Part shown: one piece after another, positions 1-9,473 of the stretch
Numbering within the stretch: position 1 is the stretch's first letter
How the letters are laid out: each line of letters starts with the position of its first letter
Origin: Spirosoma fluviale
Lineage (GTDB): Bacteria; Bacteroidota; Bacteroidia; Cytophagales; Spirosomataceae
Direction of reading: 5' to 3'
Assembly (NCBI RefSeq): GCF_900230225.1
Contig: NZ_OCNH01000002.1
Coordinates: forward strand, 931,844-995,843
Length of the DNA: 64,000 nt
The notes under the pieces: model-generated
Databases searched by the model: none
What the model was told of the DNA's origin: nothing
The model's input: only the letters and a program-made list of their open reading frames with translations
Program-made: the position numbers and the translations under genes

Positions 1-507
1 GGGGTAGAGCCGTCGCAGGCGTTTCCGGCTCTGATCGGCAAAAAGATCGACTCGCTGAGTCTGAATTACACTGTTGTCAATGCCGGATTAAGTGGCGAAA
101 CGACCGCCGGTGGCAAAAGCCGAATCGGTTGGGTACTGCGCCAGCCGGTAGCTGTCTTTGTACTTGAACTGGGCGGTAACGATGGACTGCGTGGCCTTCC
201 GCTGGCCGATACCCGTAAGAATTTACAGGCCATCATGGATACCGTTCGGCTAAAGAGCCCGCAAGCTACGATCGTGCTGGCAGGTATGCAGATTCCGCCC
301 AATATGGGCACGAGTTATGCCAAAGAATTTCGGGGGTTGTATAAAGAACTGGCCGACAGGAATAAGGCCGTGCTGATTCCGTTTTTGCTCGAAAACGTTG
401 GCGGGATTCCTAAATTGAACCAGCCCGATGGTATTCACCCGACACCCGCCGGGCACAAGATCGTGGCAAACACGGTCTGGGGAATTATTCAGCCTATTTT
501 GAAATGA
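1..507 (+). CDS. SGNH/GDSL hydrolase, arylesterase-type (5' end missing)
   Basis: The frame is open from base 1, so the start codon and the block I (GDS) nucleophile lie outside the window. The visible 168 residues carry SGNH block II (NAGLSGETTAGG), block III (LELGGNDGLRG) and block V (DGIHPTPAGH) with the Asp and His of the catalytic triad. This is the TesA/arylesterase branch of SGNH hydrolases, which cleave short acyl esters and are often periplasmic. The substrate cannot be read from the sequence. The gene ends at TGA 505-507, directly before a long palindrome, and faces tamL convergently. Confidence 0.9.
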   Translation, partial: GVEPSQAFPALIGKKIDSLSLNYTVVNAGLSGETTAGGKSRIGWVLRQPVAVFVLELGGNDGLRGLPLADTRKNLQAIMDTVRLKSPQATIVLAGMQIPPNMGTSYAKEFRGLYKELADRNKAVLIPFLLENVGGIPKLNQPDGIHPTPAGHKIVANTVWGIIQPILK

Positions 508-510
508 GGG

Positions 511-611
511 TTTACGTATCGCGGTTCTTCAGCCCGCGTAGCCGAAGGCTAAAATAAGACCCTAAATTTTTAGCCTTCGGCTACGCGGGCTGAAGAACCG
601 CGCTACGTAAA
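511..611. terminator. 44-base-arm palindrome between convergent genes
   Basis: Arms 511-554 and 568-611 pair along their whole length with one mismatch (T519) around a 13-base loop. The palindrome lies exactly between two converging stop codons, so a bidirectional terminator is the simplest reading. The stem is far longer than a normal intrinsic terminator and belongs to the long intergenic palindromes seen elsewhere in this window. Confidence 0.75.
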
Positions 612-3038
612 TCAAAACGGGTAGCCAACGCCGATGTTGAAGACCAGATTTTCCTTTCGCCAGGTTGGGCTACCAAAGGCCATCTTGTCAATGACCCATT
701 CGCTGCCTTCCGTTTGGTAAGGTTTGCGAAGTGGGGCGGCCACATCGAGCCGCACCAGAAAGTAAGATAAGTCAAGCCGGATGCCGACACCCGCACCCAC
801 GGCGATCTGTTTATAAAATGTTTTTGAGAATTGAGCCCCCTCCCCAAAGACATCGGTGTTGGCATAAGTCCACACATTACCTGCATCGACGAAAACAGCT
901 CCTTCAAGGTACTTGTTGAGTTTTGCCCGTATTTCTGTATTCGCTTCCAGTCGAATATCGCCACCGCCATCCTGAAATAGAGGCAGGTTCCGGATGGTAT
1001 CGCGGGTGAACAGCCCTGGTCCGATTGCCCTTGGCCGGAAAGCCCGAATACTGTTACTACCACCCACAAAATATTGCTTTACGAAGGGTAGTTGAAAGCC
1101 TTTGGAGTTGCCATAAGTGATACCAAGACCAGCGAAAAGGCGGTTGGCCCAAGTTATTTTCGGGGTTAGCTTGCGATACAACCGACCGTCAATATCGAAC
1201 CGAAGATATTGAGCGTAGGGAACACCAAAAATGCCGCTGCGGTCATCGTTTTCAAGCGGCTTTTTAAAGAAAAGACTTGCCAAGTTACCCGCTGCTTCGA
1301 TATTAGCGGTTATTCGAAACGAGGTTGGCGAAAGCGAACGAACAGGCGAATTAAAGTTAAACGTATAGAGTGAACTGAGAATAAGCTGGTCGGAACGGAA
1401 AACGGTGTTTATATACTGCTGCTTGACAAGAGGGCTCACAAGGGTATCTTCAAGTATCTGGTAAACCCGGCTATTTAGCGAAGGTTGCGGTACATATACA
1501 TAGTTAATGTTAAACGGCTGAAAGACGTGTTCAATCTGCTGGCTCTGACGCCAGGCATAGCCAAACGTTGTCTGCGCGGAATTGATCCGGTATAAGTCTC
1601 CCCGAATAATGGTTTGATAACCGACGGTAATGTTTGTTTTCGGTAAAGCCTGTCGCTGGTCGTACTTAAACCGATAGGGAGATACCAGGCGGGGGAAGCT
1701 CAGCGTAGCGTCGGCCCCAAACCGGTAATTGGTAATCCCTTCCCCCGCGGACGCTATTTGAAATTCAATCCCGGCGTTGAGATTGATGGTTAGTAATTCG
1801 GCCCGACGCAGCGCATTGCGGTTCCGCCAGCTCAACGTGAGCTGCGTACCGTTGAAGTTGTTGGAACGTGACGTACCATCCAGCTCGGCTCGTACAGATT
1901 TGGGCGGAGAAGGGGTCAGGTAATAATGAACGTCCAGCACGGCAGTGTCGCCCTGTTGATCGGGCTCGAACCGGTTTCGGACGAATTTAAACGCGCCTAC
2001 ATTGATGAACCGGGATAGGGTAAGGTCCTGCATACGGCTATTGTAGCGCTGGCCTGGCCGCACAGTGACAATATCCCGAAACAATTTATTGTCGAATCGG
2101 CGGGTAGAGTCGATCACCTGGAACTGCTCGTTCGTTTGGAAAGCCTGTCGCCGGTTGGTGTCATTTCGGGCCGTCGACAAATTATAATTTGAGTAAATAA
2201 ATACGTCACGAATAAAATAGGGTACGCCAGCGGCTTCGGGCATTTCGGGCTTAATGGCAAAATAAAGTTTCGTTCGGTGCCGCGCCGTATCGTTGTCGGC
2301 AATGACGGCAATGTAATCGGGCAGGAAATAATAGAAACCGCGCTGCTTGATGAACTGGCTGATGCGCTCGCGTTCCAGCTTGATGTTCTCGAACAGATAC
2401 GGGCTTCCTTTTTTGATGACCGTTCGGCGCGCCGAAGCTAGTAATGCTTTCCGGACGGGAGTCGAGTCGGTCAGGAAACCGGTGGAGTCGATAAAAAACC
2501 GCTCTTTCACGTTAACATCGTAAACGCCCCGTGCTTTGTAGCCATCTTCAACAATCTTACCCGTAGCATCGGATCCAAAATAGCCCTGGTTTTGCAGGGT
2601 TGCCTTAAAAACAGGAATGTTAGACGAAATAGCTTTGGCACTGGCCAGTACGGGCTCCTGTCCGAACTTCCGGCGAAACCAGGACCGAAAACCGTTCGGC
2701 TTTTTGGGCTCGCCAAATAAGTAATAGAAACCTACCTTATACGGATAGCCGAACAGCTGTTTATTGGGCCGGGGCCGTCCCTGTTCTTCCAACTGAGTTT
2801 TCAGACCAGCCTGCTCGGTCGAAGAAATGGTGGAGTCGGCATGGATATTTACATCTGTGCCCATGTATAACCGCTCATTGGCTGGTAAGTGTTTGGCAAT
2901 GTTACAGCCACTAAGCAGCCAGATAGAAACCGGAATCAAAAGTACCGCCGATGGGCGACGCCAACCGGTTGTTGCCCGTTGCCCTGTTGAAGGGGAAAAG
3001 ATGTGGAAGCTTGATTTTATGGTTGATAAGAATGTCAT
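612..3038 (-). CDS. tamL: TamL-type Omp85 outer-membrane lipoprotein
   Basis: 808 residues. A hydrophobic segment (31-44) ends in lipobox LLSGC, making Cys45 the likely lipidated residue. POTRA-like sequence follows to about residue 400, and the C-terminal part is an Omp85 beta-barrel (bacterial surface antigen D15 type). In Bacteroidota TamL replaces TamA and works with TamB in building the outer membrane. tamB lies 6 bases upstream on the same strand, so the two are probably cotranscribed. The 30-residue basic N-terminus before the signal is long, but no other ATG is available. Function is inferred from family and context. Confidence 0.9.
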   Translation of the reverse strand: MTFLSTIKSSFHIFSPSTGQRATTGWRRPSAVLLIPVSIWLLSGCNIAKHLPANERLYMGTDVNIHADSTISSTEQAGLKTQLEEQGRPRPNKQLFGYPYKVGFYYLFGEPKKPNGFRSWFRRKFGQEPVLASAKAISSNIPVFKATLQNQGYFGSDATGKIVEDGYKARGVYDVNVKERFFIDSTGFLTDSTPVRKALLASARRTVIKKGSPYLFENIKLERERISQFIKQRGFYYFLPDYIAVIADNDTARHRTKLYFAIKPEMPEAAGVPYFIRDVFIYSNYNLSTARNDTNRRQAFQTNEQFQVIDSTRRFDNKLFRDIVTVRPGQRYNSRMQDLTLSRFINVGAFKFVRNRFEPDQQGDTAVLDVHYYLTPSPPKSVRAELDGTSRSNNFNGTQLTLSWRNRNALRRAELLTINLNAGIEFQIASAGEGITNYRFGADATLSFPRLVSPYRFKYDQRQALPKTNITVGYQTIIRGDLYRINSAQTTFGYAWRQSQQIEHVFQPFNINYVYVPQPSLNSRVYQILEDTLVSPLVKQQYINTVFRSDQLILSSLYTFNFNSPVRSLSPTSFRITANIEAAGNLASLFFKKPLENDDRSGIFGVPYAQYLRFDIDGRLYRKLTPKITWANRLFAGLGITYGNSKGFQLPFVKQYFVGGSNSIRAFRPRAIGPGLFTRDTIRNLPLFQDGGGDIRLEANTEIRAKLNKYLEGAVFVDAGNVWTYANTDVFGEGAQFSKTFYKQIAVGAGVGIRLDLSYFLVRLDVAAPLRKPYQTEGSEWVIDKMAFGSPTWRKENLVFNIGVGYPF

Positions 3039-3044
3039 AACGAG

Positions 3045-6000
3045 TTAATTCAGCGATGCGCCGGGCGACGACTTTCGGAAAATTTCGGATAGTGTGTTGA
3101 AATCCATTGAAATAATGAACCCAACTCCCGTTTCAATAATGTAGCCATCCAGTACGGCCTGGTAGTCATTGCGACGGTACGCCCGTAGTACATAACGACC
3201 ATCGCGGGTAATGTTGTAGTTAGCCGATATGTTGTCGAAGACCTGGTTCTGGCTGGGGACAGCCGCGTTGGCCGAGTTATCCAGCACAAAGTTTTTCCCT
3301 ACCGAAACGGTTACCCGACCCGACAGAAAACTCTTCGAGAGGCCAACGTTCAAATCCGTTCGGCTGCCGTTGGTGGTGCCGCCCGTGTTGGCGCTGCCCG
3401 CCTGGGAGAGTAAGTTAAAGTCGACATCGAAGCCTTTCAAGACCCCCGATGCTAACCTGCCCAACTGATCTGAAATGAGTTTACTAACGCTGCTTCGGGC
3501 AATGTTCTCGGCCTGGGTGTTCAGGCCACCGTTATCTGATCCCGAGAAGAAGTCAGACGAGTTTTCGGGCAGGAAACGATTCAGGATCAACAGGGCAAAT
3601 ACTTGTTTGTTGATCTGGGCGGGGTCCTGGCGGAGCGTTCGAAGCTTTGTTTCAACGCTTGTAGCGAGGGAGTTGTCCGATCCTGCGCTGTTGTTTTCTA
3701 TCTCCGGAGCCCGAATGTCGAAACTCAGTTTGGGAGCGGCCAGGTTGTCGCTGATGGTCAGGTCGACTTCAAATGGAAGCTTACGCTTGAGGGAAGCTGC
3801 ATCGAGTGCGTTCGACTCACTGCCGATCAGATCTGAGGGAGGAGCCGATACTTTGTAGACGGCCGTCATGTTAATGTCGGCTTTGAGCGGATCGCCGGTG
3901 AAGTTGATATACCCGCCTTTCTGAAGTTCAAACTGTCGTTTCAGCACTTGGTAGGTGAGCGAGTATTCGCCTTCGGTCACTTCGTACCGGCCTAGCACAG
4001 TTACTTCGCCGGAGGCCGTAACACCCACGTTGAGCCGGGCGTTGCCCCGAGCGCGGAGGTAATCGCCGTTCAGTTCATCCACCACAATCGTTAGTTCCGA
4101 TTTTTCGTCGGCTTCCAGATCGACCGAAATGGTAGAGTTGCTCAACTGCTCAAACGCCAGCCGCGGCCCCAGGGTATCCGGTTTCGGCTTGTATAAATAC
4201 TTGACCAGCGCCAGCGAATCGCTGTGGTTAATGAAGGTTACAATCTCGTTGGCTTCGTTAGCACCGGCTGCATCATCGGGCAGCACCATAGCTATTTTAC
4301 TGCCATCTTCCAGCCGGACGGTTCCATTGACAGACGCATTGGAGCCTGCTCCCTTAATCCGGAGATCGGTGGTTACGGCGGCCTGTCCATAGGCGTAATC
4401 GTTGTCTTTCCGGCTTGCGTTGAGCACCTGGAAATGGTCGGCCCGAACGCGCAGGTTGTACGCGGCATCCGGCAGGTTTTTGAGCACAACGGTACCGTCG
4501 GTCGTGAGTGTTCGGCCCTGTTCATCGCGCAGGTTGAAGTCGCTCAGTGTGATGGTCTGCCCCGAAAAAGCCAGTTTCTCGTTATCTATATTATAGGTTG
4601 CATTAAGTTGCTTGATGTTGAAGCCCACGGAATCGAAAGCGACACTACCGCTCATCTGCGGATTATCGACCGCCCCGGCAACGGTGAATTCACCCGTAAG
4701 CTGCCCCTTTGCCTGCCGCAGTTCGCCAAAGCTGAACGCTTCGATGGTGCGGGCATCCAGTCGATTCAGCTTAATGGCCAGATCGAGCGCTTGTTTGGCA
4801 TTTTCGGGATTATAAAAGCCAGTAACGGTGGCATCGTTGTAAGGCCCCGCCAGAGCGGTATTTACGCCAATGCGTCCGTCGGCATCGTTGCGGAAGCGGG
4901 CCGTGAGGTTGCCAATGGGTTTGCTCATCACCTTCAGGCTATCGACGTAAACGGAGCCCGTAAAGGCCAGCTTACTATCCTGGCTCATGTAATCGCGCAC
5001 GATCACTGTTCCATTGAGCTGTCCGCTGGCCAGCGTGGTATCCTGATTGGCCAGCCGGGCCAGATTGCCCAGTTCAATGGCGCGGGCGGTAACGCGGATG
5101 GGCGCATTGCTGTACTGCTCCGTACTACTGATTTCAAGCGACTGCTGTTCGGTTTCGATACGTAGCCGGTTAATTAATACGCCATTGCTGCCGTACTGGG
5201 CAAAGCCGGACGTATCTGTTTGCCAGCGTTGATAATTGGTCAGCAGTCCGTTAGGCGCAAACTGGAATCGATAGGTGGAGTCAATCACGGTGAGCGTTCC
5301 CGCAAGGCCGTGCAAATCCTGATTGATGGAGTCTTTATTGATAACCGAGAATCGGAAGCGATTATTGGCCGCAATCCCGTTGATATCCGTCTGCCGAATT
5401 GTAATACCCTCATAGAGTACGCCGTCGATACGCCCATCTACTTTCAGCTGATTGTTAGCCCCCCGTATGGCCAGTGTACTGCCCTGTAAGGTGGTCGTGT
5501 CGTACACGACAACACCGGTTCGCAGGGTGGCCGATAAAGTCGTATCTTGAGTGTTATCAAGATAGGCGTTGAATCGAACCGTATCCATGCGGGTTAGGGC
5601 CGGGACAAAGGCCTGAAACAATGGATTCTGGTAGGCTTTCATCGCCAGTGTAAAGGCATGAGGGGGCGGAATCCGCTTATATGTCAGCGAAGGCAGGGCA
5701 ATGTATTGGCTGATCTCTCCGGCAATGATATCATACAACTGTGCATATTCGAACTGGCCGTTCAGTCGGAGTTGAGCACCCGGTAGCCGGGCTACTACGT
5801 TTTTGGTAGTACCATCGACGCCCAGTTTGGCGTAGAGCGAATCGACTGGGTAGCTTTTGCCGTTCAGACTAATAACCGCATCACTCGCCGAAACAGTACC
5901 AACGGGTTTCGCCGGGTCGGTGGAGGTCATATCGAGGTTGATCTTTCCTTTCAGCGACAGCGGGTCTTTATACAGTTTTAATTGTTGAAGATTCAGTTCG

Positions 6001-8123
6001 TTTATGACTGTCTGACCCGCTACGCTCGGAAAATCACCTTTCAAACTGGCCTTAATGTCGAGTGCTACGTTGGCGTTTGGATCTTTAAGAGCACCCACCA
6101 GGTTTAGATTACCATTGGCCAGCCGACCTTCAGCGTCGAGATTCTGGTAGCGGTATCCGTTCAGGTCGGCCGATTGTATGGCCAGATCGAAGCGGGTGGT
6201 CAGCGTATTTACGTCGATACCACGCCCGTCGACCGTAGCGCGTCCGGTGATTTTTCCAACTGTGCCCGTTTGTTTAAGCCACTTGCCTGCATCGAAATCG
6301 TTCAGGTTCAGCGTGCCTTTGTACGTCTGGTTTTTACCCGCTACGAACCCGGCAAGTCGGCCATCGAACCCGGCGGTACCCCAGGCGGTGTTCAATTTCG
6401 CATCCAGAACGAGGTCGTTGAGAGCGCCTTTGAGTTTACCCGTCAACTTGAAGGAGGGGGGCAGGGCAATGGACGAAGGGATTGTTCCTTTGGGCACCAG
6501 TTTGTTAATGTCGGCCAGATTCGTCGTAGCATCCTGAATGGCCATGTCGACCCCAATTCGGTCGGGGTCCGTTACGTTGGTTAACCGGCCACTGGCGCGA
6601 ATCCGGGTTCCGGAAAGCATATCGAACTCCAGGCGGGGCAGGTTCAACGCGGCCAGTGTACCCGTTGCCTGAGCGTTGGCCCGGAAAACGCCCCCTTTAT
6701 TCCCGGCAAAAGGCGGTGTATCGGCCAGGAAGGGTGCCAGTTGAAGCACATCCTCAACCGACAATCGGCTCTGGCGCAGGTTTACCCGAACGGCCACCCG
6801 CTTTGCAAAGCGTGGGTCTGCCAGTTGCCCGAGCGAGTCGTACCGAAGCACCAACTGATCCCGCAACAAACTCGTTGGCGTTTGCACGTAAAGTTTGGTA
6901 ATCGTTGTGGTGGTGTCGGTGTATAAAATGTTGCCTTCGAGTTGCTGAAGAACGAAGCCACTGGTGGCCCGAAACTTCCCATTACGCAACTGGCCACTAA
7001 TCTTCTGACCCCGTTTGCCCAGATCTTCGTAAACGAGGAATCGACCGTCGATACCCAGGTTCTGTAGATCGAGATGGCTGTAATCAAGTCCCGTTTTCTG
7101 ACGTGGGGCGGTTTCATCGTCGTAGCGAATTCGGTTGTTGGCAAACCGGACGTTCGTTAACCGGGCCTGCCAGCCGGGCGTAACCGCCGAAGCCGCCGTG
7201 GGCTGAGACGTAGCGGCCGGTTTTTTGGTTGGCTTTGTCAGGGTAGCCGCCACATCGGCATTGGCCAGGTCGAGGGATTTGATGCCTATTTTTTCGCCAT
7301 CAAGGTAAAAGTAATCCGATTCCATGGCCAGTCGCTCGGCGCTGCCTTTGGTTTTGAAATCGGCGGTTTCAACGCGAATGTCCCACTTAGCCCGGTTGAT
7401 CTGCCACTTTCCCAGAGCCAGATCGAGGGTATCGCCGGGTTTGCTGGGCGCACTGGGTGGCGTTGGTAACCCCTGGTACAATCGGGTATACACGTCAAGT
7501 CCGTTTACGCTCACATCCGACAAATGGTATTTCGAGGTATTTACGTCCGTCGCGCTGAAGCCCGCCCGCAGGCTGTCCATATAAGCATTGACATCGGCCC
7601 CGGTAACGTCGTCTTTATACTTGATCCGTACATCTTTCAGGGCAATTCCCGTCAGGTTAATGGCCATCGGAGTCGACACTGTGTCGGATGGTTCGGGGGC
7701 GCTTCCCGTGTCGAACGCATCGAGAATGTACTGGAAATTAAAGGATGGCGGTCCGTCGTTACGGTCCGGTAGTGTTCGGTTGATATTCAGGCGAATATGT
7801 TCCAGCTCTACCTGATTGATGGCAACGCGGTTGTTGAGCAAGCCCCACATATCGAGGTCGATGCGCATGCGACCTCCGTTGAGGAGCGTATCGCCTTTGG
7901 GGGTTTTAAAGAAAACGTCTTCCAGTTCAATCCAGTCAGGAATGGAATAACGGATACGCCCAATGTGAAAGGGCGATTGAAGTTTTTGGGCAAGATAGGA
8001 GTTTACCTGCCGGGTCACCGTTTGCTGTCCCCAGGGTGTTGTAGCAATAATAACCACAAACCCTGCCAGTAACAGCACGATGGCCAGCAAACCAAGTAAA
8101 ATACGAACAAACAGTTTCGACAC
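3045..8123 (-). CDS. tamB: TamB-like inner-membrane/periplasmic translocation protein
   Basis: 1692 residues. One N-terminal membrane helix (about 6-28) is followed by a very long repetitive beta-rich region of AsmA-like segments and a C-terminal TamB (DUF490) domain from about residue 1250. That domain contains the characteristic stretch GEYSLTYQVLKRQFELQKGG. TamB proteins span the periplasm as a beta-taco groove and are linked to outer-membrane protein assembly or phospholipid transport. It is the first gene of the pair with tamL, which sits 6 bases downstream. Length is above the E. coli protein (about 1260) but normal for Bacteroidota. Confidence 0.92.
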   Translation of the reverse strand: MSKLFVRILLGLLAIVLLLAGFVVIIATTPWGQQTVTRQVNSYLAQKLQSPFHIGRIRYSIPDWIELEDVFFKTPKGDTLLNGGRMRIDLDMWGLLNNRVAINQVELEHIRLNINRTLPDRNDGPPSFNFQYILDAFDTGSAPEPSDTVSTPMAINLTGIALKDVRIKYKDDVTGADVNAYMDSLRAGFSATDVNTSKYHLSDVSVNGLDVYTRLYQGLPTPPSAPSKPGDTLDLALGKWQINRAKWDIRVETADFKTKGSAERLAMESDYFYLDGEKIGIKSLDLANADVAATLTKPTKKPAATSQPTAASAVTPGWQARLTNVRFANNRIRYDDETAPRQKTGLDYSHLDLQNLGIDGRFLVYEDLGKRGQKISGQLRNGKFRATSGFVLQQLEGNILYTDTTTTITKLYVQTPTSLLRDQLVLRYDSLGQLADPRFAKRVAVRVNLRQSRLSVEDVLQLAPFLADTPPFAGNKGGVFRANAQATGTLAALNLPRLEFDMLSGTRIRASGRLTNVTDPDRIGVDMAIQDATTNLADINKLVPKGTIPSSIALPPSFKLTGKLKGALNDLVLDAKLNTAWGTAGFDGRLAGFVAGKNQTYKGTLNLNDFDAGKWLKQTGTVGKITGRATVDGRGIDVNTLTTRFDLAIQSADLNGYRYQNLDAEGRLANGNLNLVGALKDPNANVALDIKASLKGDFPSVAGQTVINELNLQQLKLYKDPLSLKGKINLDMTSTDPAKPVGTVSASDAVISLNGKSYPVDSLYAKLGVDGTTKNVVARLPGAQLRLNGQFEYAQLYDIIAGEISQYIALPSLTYKRIPPPHAFTLAMKAYQNPLFQAFVPALTRMDTVRFNAYLDNTQDTTLSATLRTGVVVYDTTTLQGSTLAIRGANNQLKVDGRIDGVLYEGITIRQTDINGIAANNRFRFSVINKDSINQDLHGLAGTLTVIDSTYRFQFAPNGLLTNYQRWQTDTSGFAQYGSNGVLINRLRIETEQQSLEISSTEQYSNAPIRVTARAIELGNLARLANQDTTLASGQLNGTVIVRDYMSQDSKLAFTGSVYVDSLKVMSKPIGNLTARFRNDADGRIGVNTALAGPYNDATVTGFYNPENAKQALDLAIKLNRLDARTIEAFSFGELRQAKGQLTGEFTVAGAVDNPQMSGSVAFDSVGFNIKQLNATYNIDNEKLAFSGQTITLSDFNLRDEQGRTLTTDGTVVLKNLPDAAYNLRVRADHFQVLNASRKDNDYAYGQAAVTTDLRIKGAGSNASVNGTVRLEDGSKIAMVLPDDAAGANEANEIVTFINHSDSLALVKYLYKPKPDTLGPRLAFEQLSNSTISVDLEADEKSELTIVVDELNGDYLRARGNARLNVGVTASGEVTVLGRYEVTEGEYSLTYQVLKRQFELQKGGYINFTGDPLKADINMTAVYKVSAPPSDLIGSESNALDAASLKRKLPFEVDLTISDNLAAPKLSFDIRAPEIENNSAGSDNSLATSVETKLRTLRQDPAQINKQVFALLILNRFLPENSSDFFSGSDNGGLNTQAENIARSSVSKLISDQLGRLASGVLKGFDVDFNLLSQAGSANTGGTTNGSRTDLNVGLSKSFLSGRVTVSVGKNFVLDNSANAAVPSQNQVFDNISANYNITRDGRYVLRAYRRNDYQAVLDGYIIETGVGFIISMDFNTLSEIFRKSSPGASLN

Positions 8124-8444
8124 AAGACGCTGAGTTTTGGCGGGTAACTAACCGGTTTAGGATCGAATCAGATTACTAATCGCTGCGATTATAACGAGTC
8201 AGGTGTAAATATGTTACCTACTGGTTTTAATGCAACCAAATGTCCATAAATATCTTTTATTTATGTAATTGTATAGTATCTGTCGGGAATTTGATCCCCT
8301 ATACGAATACCGGTCTTCCGCATTTAGTATAACTATACGAAGCTAACCCTTGTTTTGTTGCTAATGTCCCATTTGGTGACAATTTTCCAACCGTCCAGCT
8401 TACCCGCCTTTTGTCCGTTCCAACGTTCTTTCTTGAACAAGTTG
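8124..8444. other. divergent intergenic region tamB / terC
   Basis: This 321-base gene-free stretch separates two divergently transcribed units. It should contain the tamB promoter, but I could not pick one confidently on the minus strand. Base composition is more AT-rich than the flanking genes around 8220-8290. No RNA gene is recognisable. Confidence 0.5.
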
Positions 8445-8475
8445 TTGCAGACCTGAATGACAGGGGGTAATTTTG
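8445..8475 (+). promoter_or_regulatory. Bacteroidota sigma-A-type promoter for terC
   Basis: TTG at 8445-8447, a 20-base spacer, then TAATTTTG at 8468-8475. This matches the Bacteroidota consensus TTTG/TTG-N17-23-TAnnTTTG. The -7 box lies 20 bases before the ATG at 8496 and so excludes the in-frame GTG/ATG-like starts further upstream. Confidence 0.75.
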
Positions 8476-8495
8476 GCTTTCACCTCTGTTCAAAT

Positions 8496-9311
8496 ATGAG
8501 CGATCTTTTTACTGCTGAGTCCATCATCAGCTTGCTTACTCTAACATTCCTTGAAATTGTTCTGGGTATCGACAACATCATCTTCATTTCGATTGCGGCT
8601 AACAAGCTCGCTCGAAATGATCAGCCGAAAGCGCGGAATATCGGCTTACTGCTGGCTATGGCTTTCCGGTTGGCGCTGTTAATGGGTATTTCGTTCGTTA
8701 TATCGCTTAGCAAACCTTTCACGCATATTGATGCGGGCTGGTTCAAAGCGGCTCTGACCGGCCAAAGCCTGATTCTCTTTGCGGGGGGATTGTTCCTGCT
8801 CTACAAAGCCACCTCCGAAATTCACCATAAGCTGGAAGGGGGTGAAGAAGAAGAAATAGAAGGAGGAGCGGTTAAAGGGAAAGCGACGGTGTCCAGCGTT
8901 GTTACCCAGATAGCCATTACCAATATTGTCTTCTCCATTGACTCCATCCTGACGGCCATTGGCCTAACCCAAAACGTAACGATCATGATGATCGCTGTGA
9001 TTTTATCGGTAGTTATCATGATGTTTTTTGCAGGACCCGTTGGTTCGTTCGTTAATGAGCACCCAACCATACAAATGCTGGGACTGGCTTTTCTGATCAT
9101 GATCGGGTTTATGCTCGTGGCCGAGGGGGCTCACCTGTCCGAAGTGGTCTTCTTCGATCAGGAGGTAGGCGTTGTGCCAAAAGGGTATTTATACTTCGCC
9201 ATTGCCTTCTCGCTGTTGGTCGAATTCCTGAATATTCGGTTACGCAAAACGAAGACGCCTGTAAAGCTGCGTGGCTACGAAGGTCGGCCCGATCGCGACG
9301 GAATGATTTAG
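8496..9311 (+). CDS. TerC-family integral membrane protein
   Basis: 271 residues with about seven membrane helices. The TerC signature LEIVLGIDNIIFISI sits at the N-terminus, and a second acidic helix motif (NIVFSIDSILTAIGL) at mid-protein. The paired Asp residues within helices are typical. TerC/Alx/YkoY proteins have been linked to tellurite resistance and to manganese efflux or metalation of exported proteins; which applies here is unknown. The open frame extends to 8457, but that would start upstream of the -7 box, so ATG 8496 (MSDLFTAES) is chosen. A structured spacer and nuoN follow. Confidence 0.9.
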   Translation: MSDLFTAESIISLLTLTFLEIVLGIDNIIFISIAANKLARNDQPKARNIGLLLAMAFRLALLMGISFVISLSKPFTHIDAGWFKAALTGQSLILFAGGLFLLYKATSEIHHKLEGGEEEEIEGGAVKGKATVSSVVTQIAITNIVFSIDSILTAIGLTQNVTIMMIAVILSVVIMMFFAGPVGSFVNEHPTIQMLGLAFLIMIGFMLVAEGAHLSEVVFFDQEVGVVPKGYLYFAIAFSLLVEFLNIRLRKTKTPVKLRGYEGRPDRDGMI

Positions 9312-9473
9312 GTTTTGGCGAAGAGAGTGGAGTAGTGGAGTTAGTGTAATGAGTGAAGTGGGTGTAGTAGGTGGAAAAGGATGTACCACTCCACCACTTC
9401 ATTCACTCCACCACTCCACTCCATTTCACTTCACCAACTCCACCAACTCTCACCACTTTCACTACTAGTAGAT
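9312..9473. repeat. word-repeat hairpin spacer terC-nuoN
   Basis: Low-complexity spacer. The first half is built from GGAGT/GAGTGG/GTAGT words (about 9325-9375) and the second half from their complements CCACT/CACTCC/TTCACT (about 9386-9470), so it can fold into a long imperfect hairpin. No coding signal; the open frame that crosses it is fortuitous. Comparable spacers with different words occur at five other places in the window. Confidence 0.75.

Noticed and set aside
4224-5165. 313-codon open frame antisense to tamB
   Set aside because: Lies wholly inside the tamB coding sequence and has no recognisable motif.
8457-8495. N-terminal extension of the TerC-family protein
   Set aside because: It contains the -7 promoter box, and TerC homology begins at ATG 8496.
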